Assembly: GCA_009741485.1 (NCBI GenBank)
Contig: CM019214.1
Coordinates: forward strand, 51,548,863-51,612,862
Origin: Malurus cyaneus samueli
Lineage: Eukaryota; Chordata; Aves; Passeriformes; Maluridae
Reading direction: 5' to 3'
Length of the DNA stretch: 64,000 nt
The notes beneath the pieces were generated by a model. The model was not told the DNA's origin and did no database searches. It saw nothing but the letters and a program-made list of their open reading frames with translations. A program made the position numbers and the translations under genes. Shown here in pieces: positions 62,566 to 64,000 of the stretch (within the stretch, counting starts at the first letter, position 1; the number at the start of each line of letters is the position of its first letter).

Positions 62566-64000
62566 GTAATTAAAAAAGATTAAAGCCTCTTTTTAGGAGA
62601 AAAAGATCCTACTTGGGCTGTACGCAGTGCAAAAGGCTGTTTGGAAGAATCCCAGCTCTATTTTAGGAAGTTGAACTATGCCCTATGGCATAGCTTACCT
62701 CAAAATTACTCTTTTTGATGATAATTGTTGCAGAGTTCATTGTTGTAAAATGTTGCATGCTGAATGTGACTCTTTAATATGGAATAATATTTTTATTGTA
62801 TTTAAGCAAAAATGTGGCACGGCAAAGTTCAGTTCCTGGAGTATTAATAGAGAAGTTGCCCAAAATCGACTACTGTTAGAGAAGAAGGGAAAATCCTGGA
62901 AACAACAGATACTTGCTGTTTCATTAGTATTAATAGAAGTAAAGACAGTTCATGACCACATCCCATTTATACCTGAAAATATCATTTGGGGTTAATTTTG
63001 AAACTAAACTTGTAAAGTAACTAAGAAAAAATCTCCAGTTTGTTTACAGTTTCACTGGAAAATAGTTCAGCTAAAAATTAGAAGATTTATGTGTCTGGCT
63101 TTCATTTATAAAGTAGCAGTTTAGAGATCAGTTTCCTTGTGTGGTTTAAAAGCTGTTACATTAATTTTATGTGATCATCCTTTCTCACTTTTTTTAATTT
63201 ATTTAAGTTTTATTTATTTAAGTTTATTATCCCATTTGATAAAATTCAGAAATAATAGTTACTTGATATTGCTTAGAAGTTTCTGAAACTGGTTTAATTT
63301 CCTGTTGAGAGTATATTTAAGAGAGATATGAATGTGTTTATTTCAGTGTAGAGTGTAACTTTCTCTGGGTTGGTCAGTTCTGCTTTACATGCTGTTTTCA
63401 GATTGCTTGACAAGTCCAGATATCTCACTTTTTCCAAAACCTGCTCTTGTCAATGTTTAAACTTAACATCTAGCCTAACTGCTTAGCTTTGCAAGTATCA
63501 CATTACCTGTTGTGAAAAAAGTCAAACCAAACAAACAGAAAACCCCCTCAGTTTTAAGGAGAGTTCCATCAGGGTTGAAGTTTCTTCTTGGGTATTTGAA
63601 AAAATAATTTCAGTCAAGTTATTGTCATCATACAATATTTTTGTTACTTTAAAAAATATTTATTTTTTCATTTTATTTTTAAAATATAATTTGTTTCTTT
63701 GACAAGTTTTTATAGAACTTTAAAATGCTTCTGTTGGTAAGGATGAATGCTTATCTAGCAATTAAGTTTTGCTTGTAGAAAGAAGGTGTTTGGAAAAATG
63801 TTAAATGATTCAAATGCTTTTCTCTCTAATCCTAGTTCTGAGTCATTTTCTGTTGGGGTGGTTTCATGGGAATTTATGGTACAGCATTAAGTCTGCAGAC
63901 ATGGCCTCTCTGCCCCTTTTTTCTTAGATAGCCTTAAAAGCTTTTCAGATCAGGTTCCTTACGAGTCGAGTATAATTAAAGTGTAGTGGATAATAAATGA
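62566..64000 (+). other. RBM26: RBM26 intron 7 (incomplete)
   Basis: No further exon was found; the next expected segment is more proline-rich coding sequence. An open frame at 62678-62995 has no resemblance to RBM26 and looks like chance. The sequence is AT-rich with no recognised repeat. Confidence 0.85.

Larger units (their letters stand above)
44383..64000 (+). other. RBM26: RBM26 gene, 5' part (seven coding exons, continues right)
   Basis: Joining 44383-44453, 55258-55376, 56082-56218, 57133-57221, 57829-58040, 59880-60140 and 62326-62565 gives 1129 coding bases, or 376 codons plus one base, with no internal stop. Every junction is GT-AG and every phase agrees. The order is as follows: an N-terminal PWI-like domain (about residues 5-100), a charged and then RS/RD-rich region (about 139-210), a Ser/Thr-rich linker, a CCCH zinc finger (C292, C301, C307, H311) and the start of a proline-rich region (about 325-376). 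This matches RBM26 rather than its paralogue RBM27, judging from remembered human sequence. RBM26 is a nuclear RNA-binding protein associated with ZFC3H1-MTR4 (PAXT), which feeds polyadenylated nuclear RNA to the exosome. The two RRM-containing regions and C-terminus lie beyond the window; human RBM26 is about 1000 residues. Confidence 0.95.

Noticed and set aside
62678..62995. A 105-codon open frame in RBM26 intron 7
   Set aside because: There is no similarity to RBM26 or any family I know, and its composition is like the surrounding intron.
1..64000. CRISPR arrays, bacterial operons, rRNA or tRNA genes
   Set aside because: The sequence is eukaryotic. No regularly spaced repeats, tRNA cloverleaf boxes or rRNA signatures were seen.

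Overview
The window is vertebrate nuclear DNA, almost certainly from a bird. It holds long AT-rich introns and intergenic DNA with two sharp CpG islands. The recognisable interspersed repeats are nearly all CR1 LINE fragments, the dominant avian retroposon. The two genes, NDFIP2 and RBM26, are neighbours in reverse orientation on human 13q31, and they sit head to head here too. I cannot name the species.

Layout. From 1 to about 9445 is the first intron of NDFIP2, which is read on the minus strand. Its first coding exon lies at 9446-9480, inside a CpG island (about 8985-9850). From about 9863 to 43870 is a 34 kb intergenic desert with no convincing protein-coding gene. It holds several CR1 copies on the minus strand, one sense CR1 copy close to RBM26, a possible LTR and A/T tracts. 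A second CpG island (about 43870-44720) is the RBM26 promoter, with paired TCTCGCGA elements and a YY1-type site. RBM26 runs on the plus strand from 44383 past the right edge. Seven coding exons can be placed to the base, with consistent GT/AG splice sites and codon phases. They encode residues 1-376: the N-terminal PWI-like domain, an RS/RD-rich stretch, the CCCH zinc finger and the start of a proline-rich region. The RRMs and C-terminus lie beyond the window.

Functionally the two genes are unrelated. RBM26 is a nuclear RNA-binding protein linked to poly(A)-tail exosome targeting (PAXT). NDFIP2 is a membrane adaptor that recruits NEDD4-family ubiquitin ligases. Their divergent placement is inherited synteny.

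The observation most worth checking is a one-base frame break in NDFIP2 exon 1: the MDHH start and the conserved SRYQV motif are in different frames, and the SRYQV frame has no upstream ATG. Other points of interest are a perfect 14-bp hairpin in NDFIP2 intron 1, a pair of AT-rich palindromes, and two hairpins side by side in the desert. I found no clearly new biological system. The rest is ordinary avian non-coding sequence.
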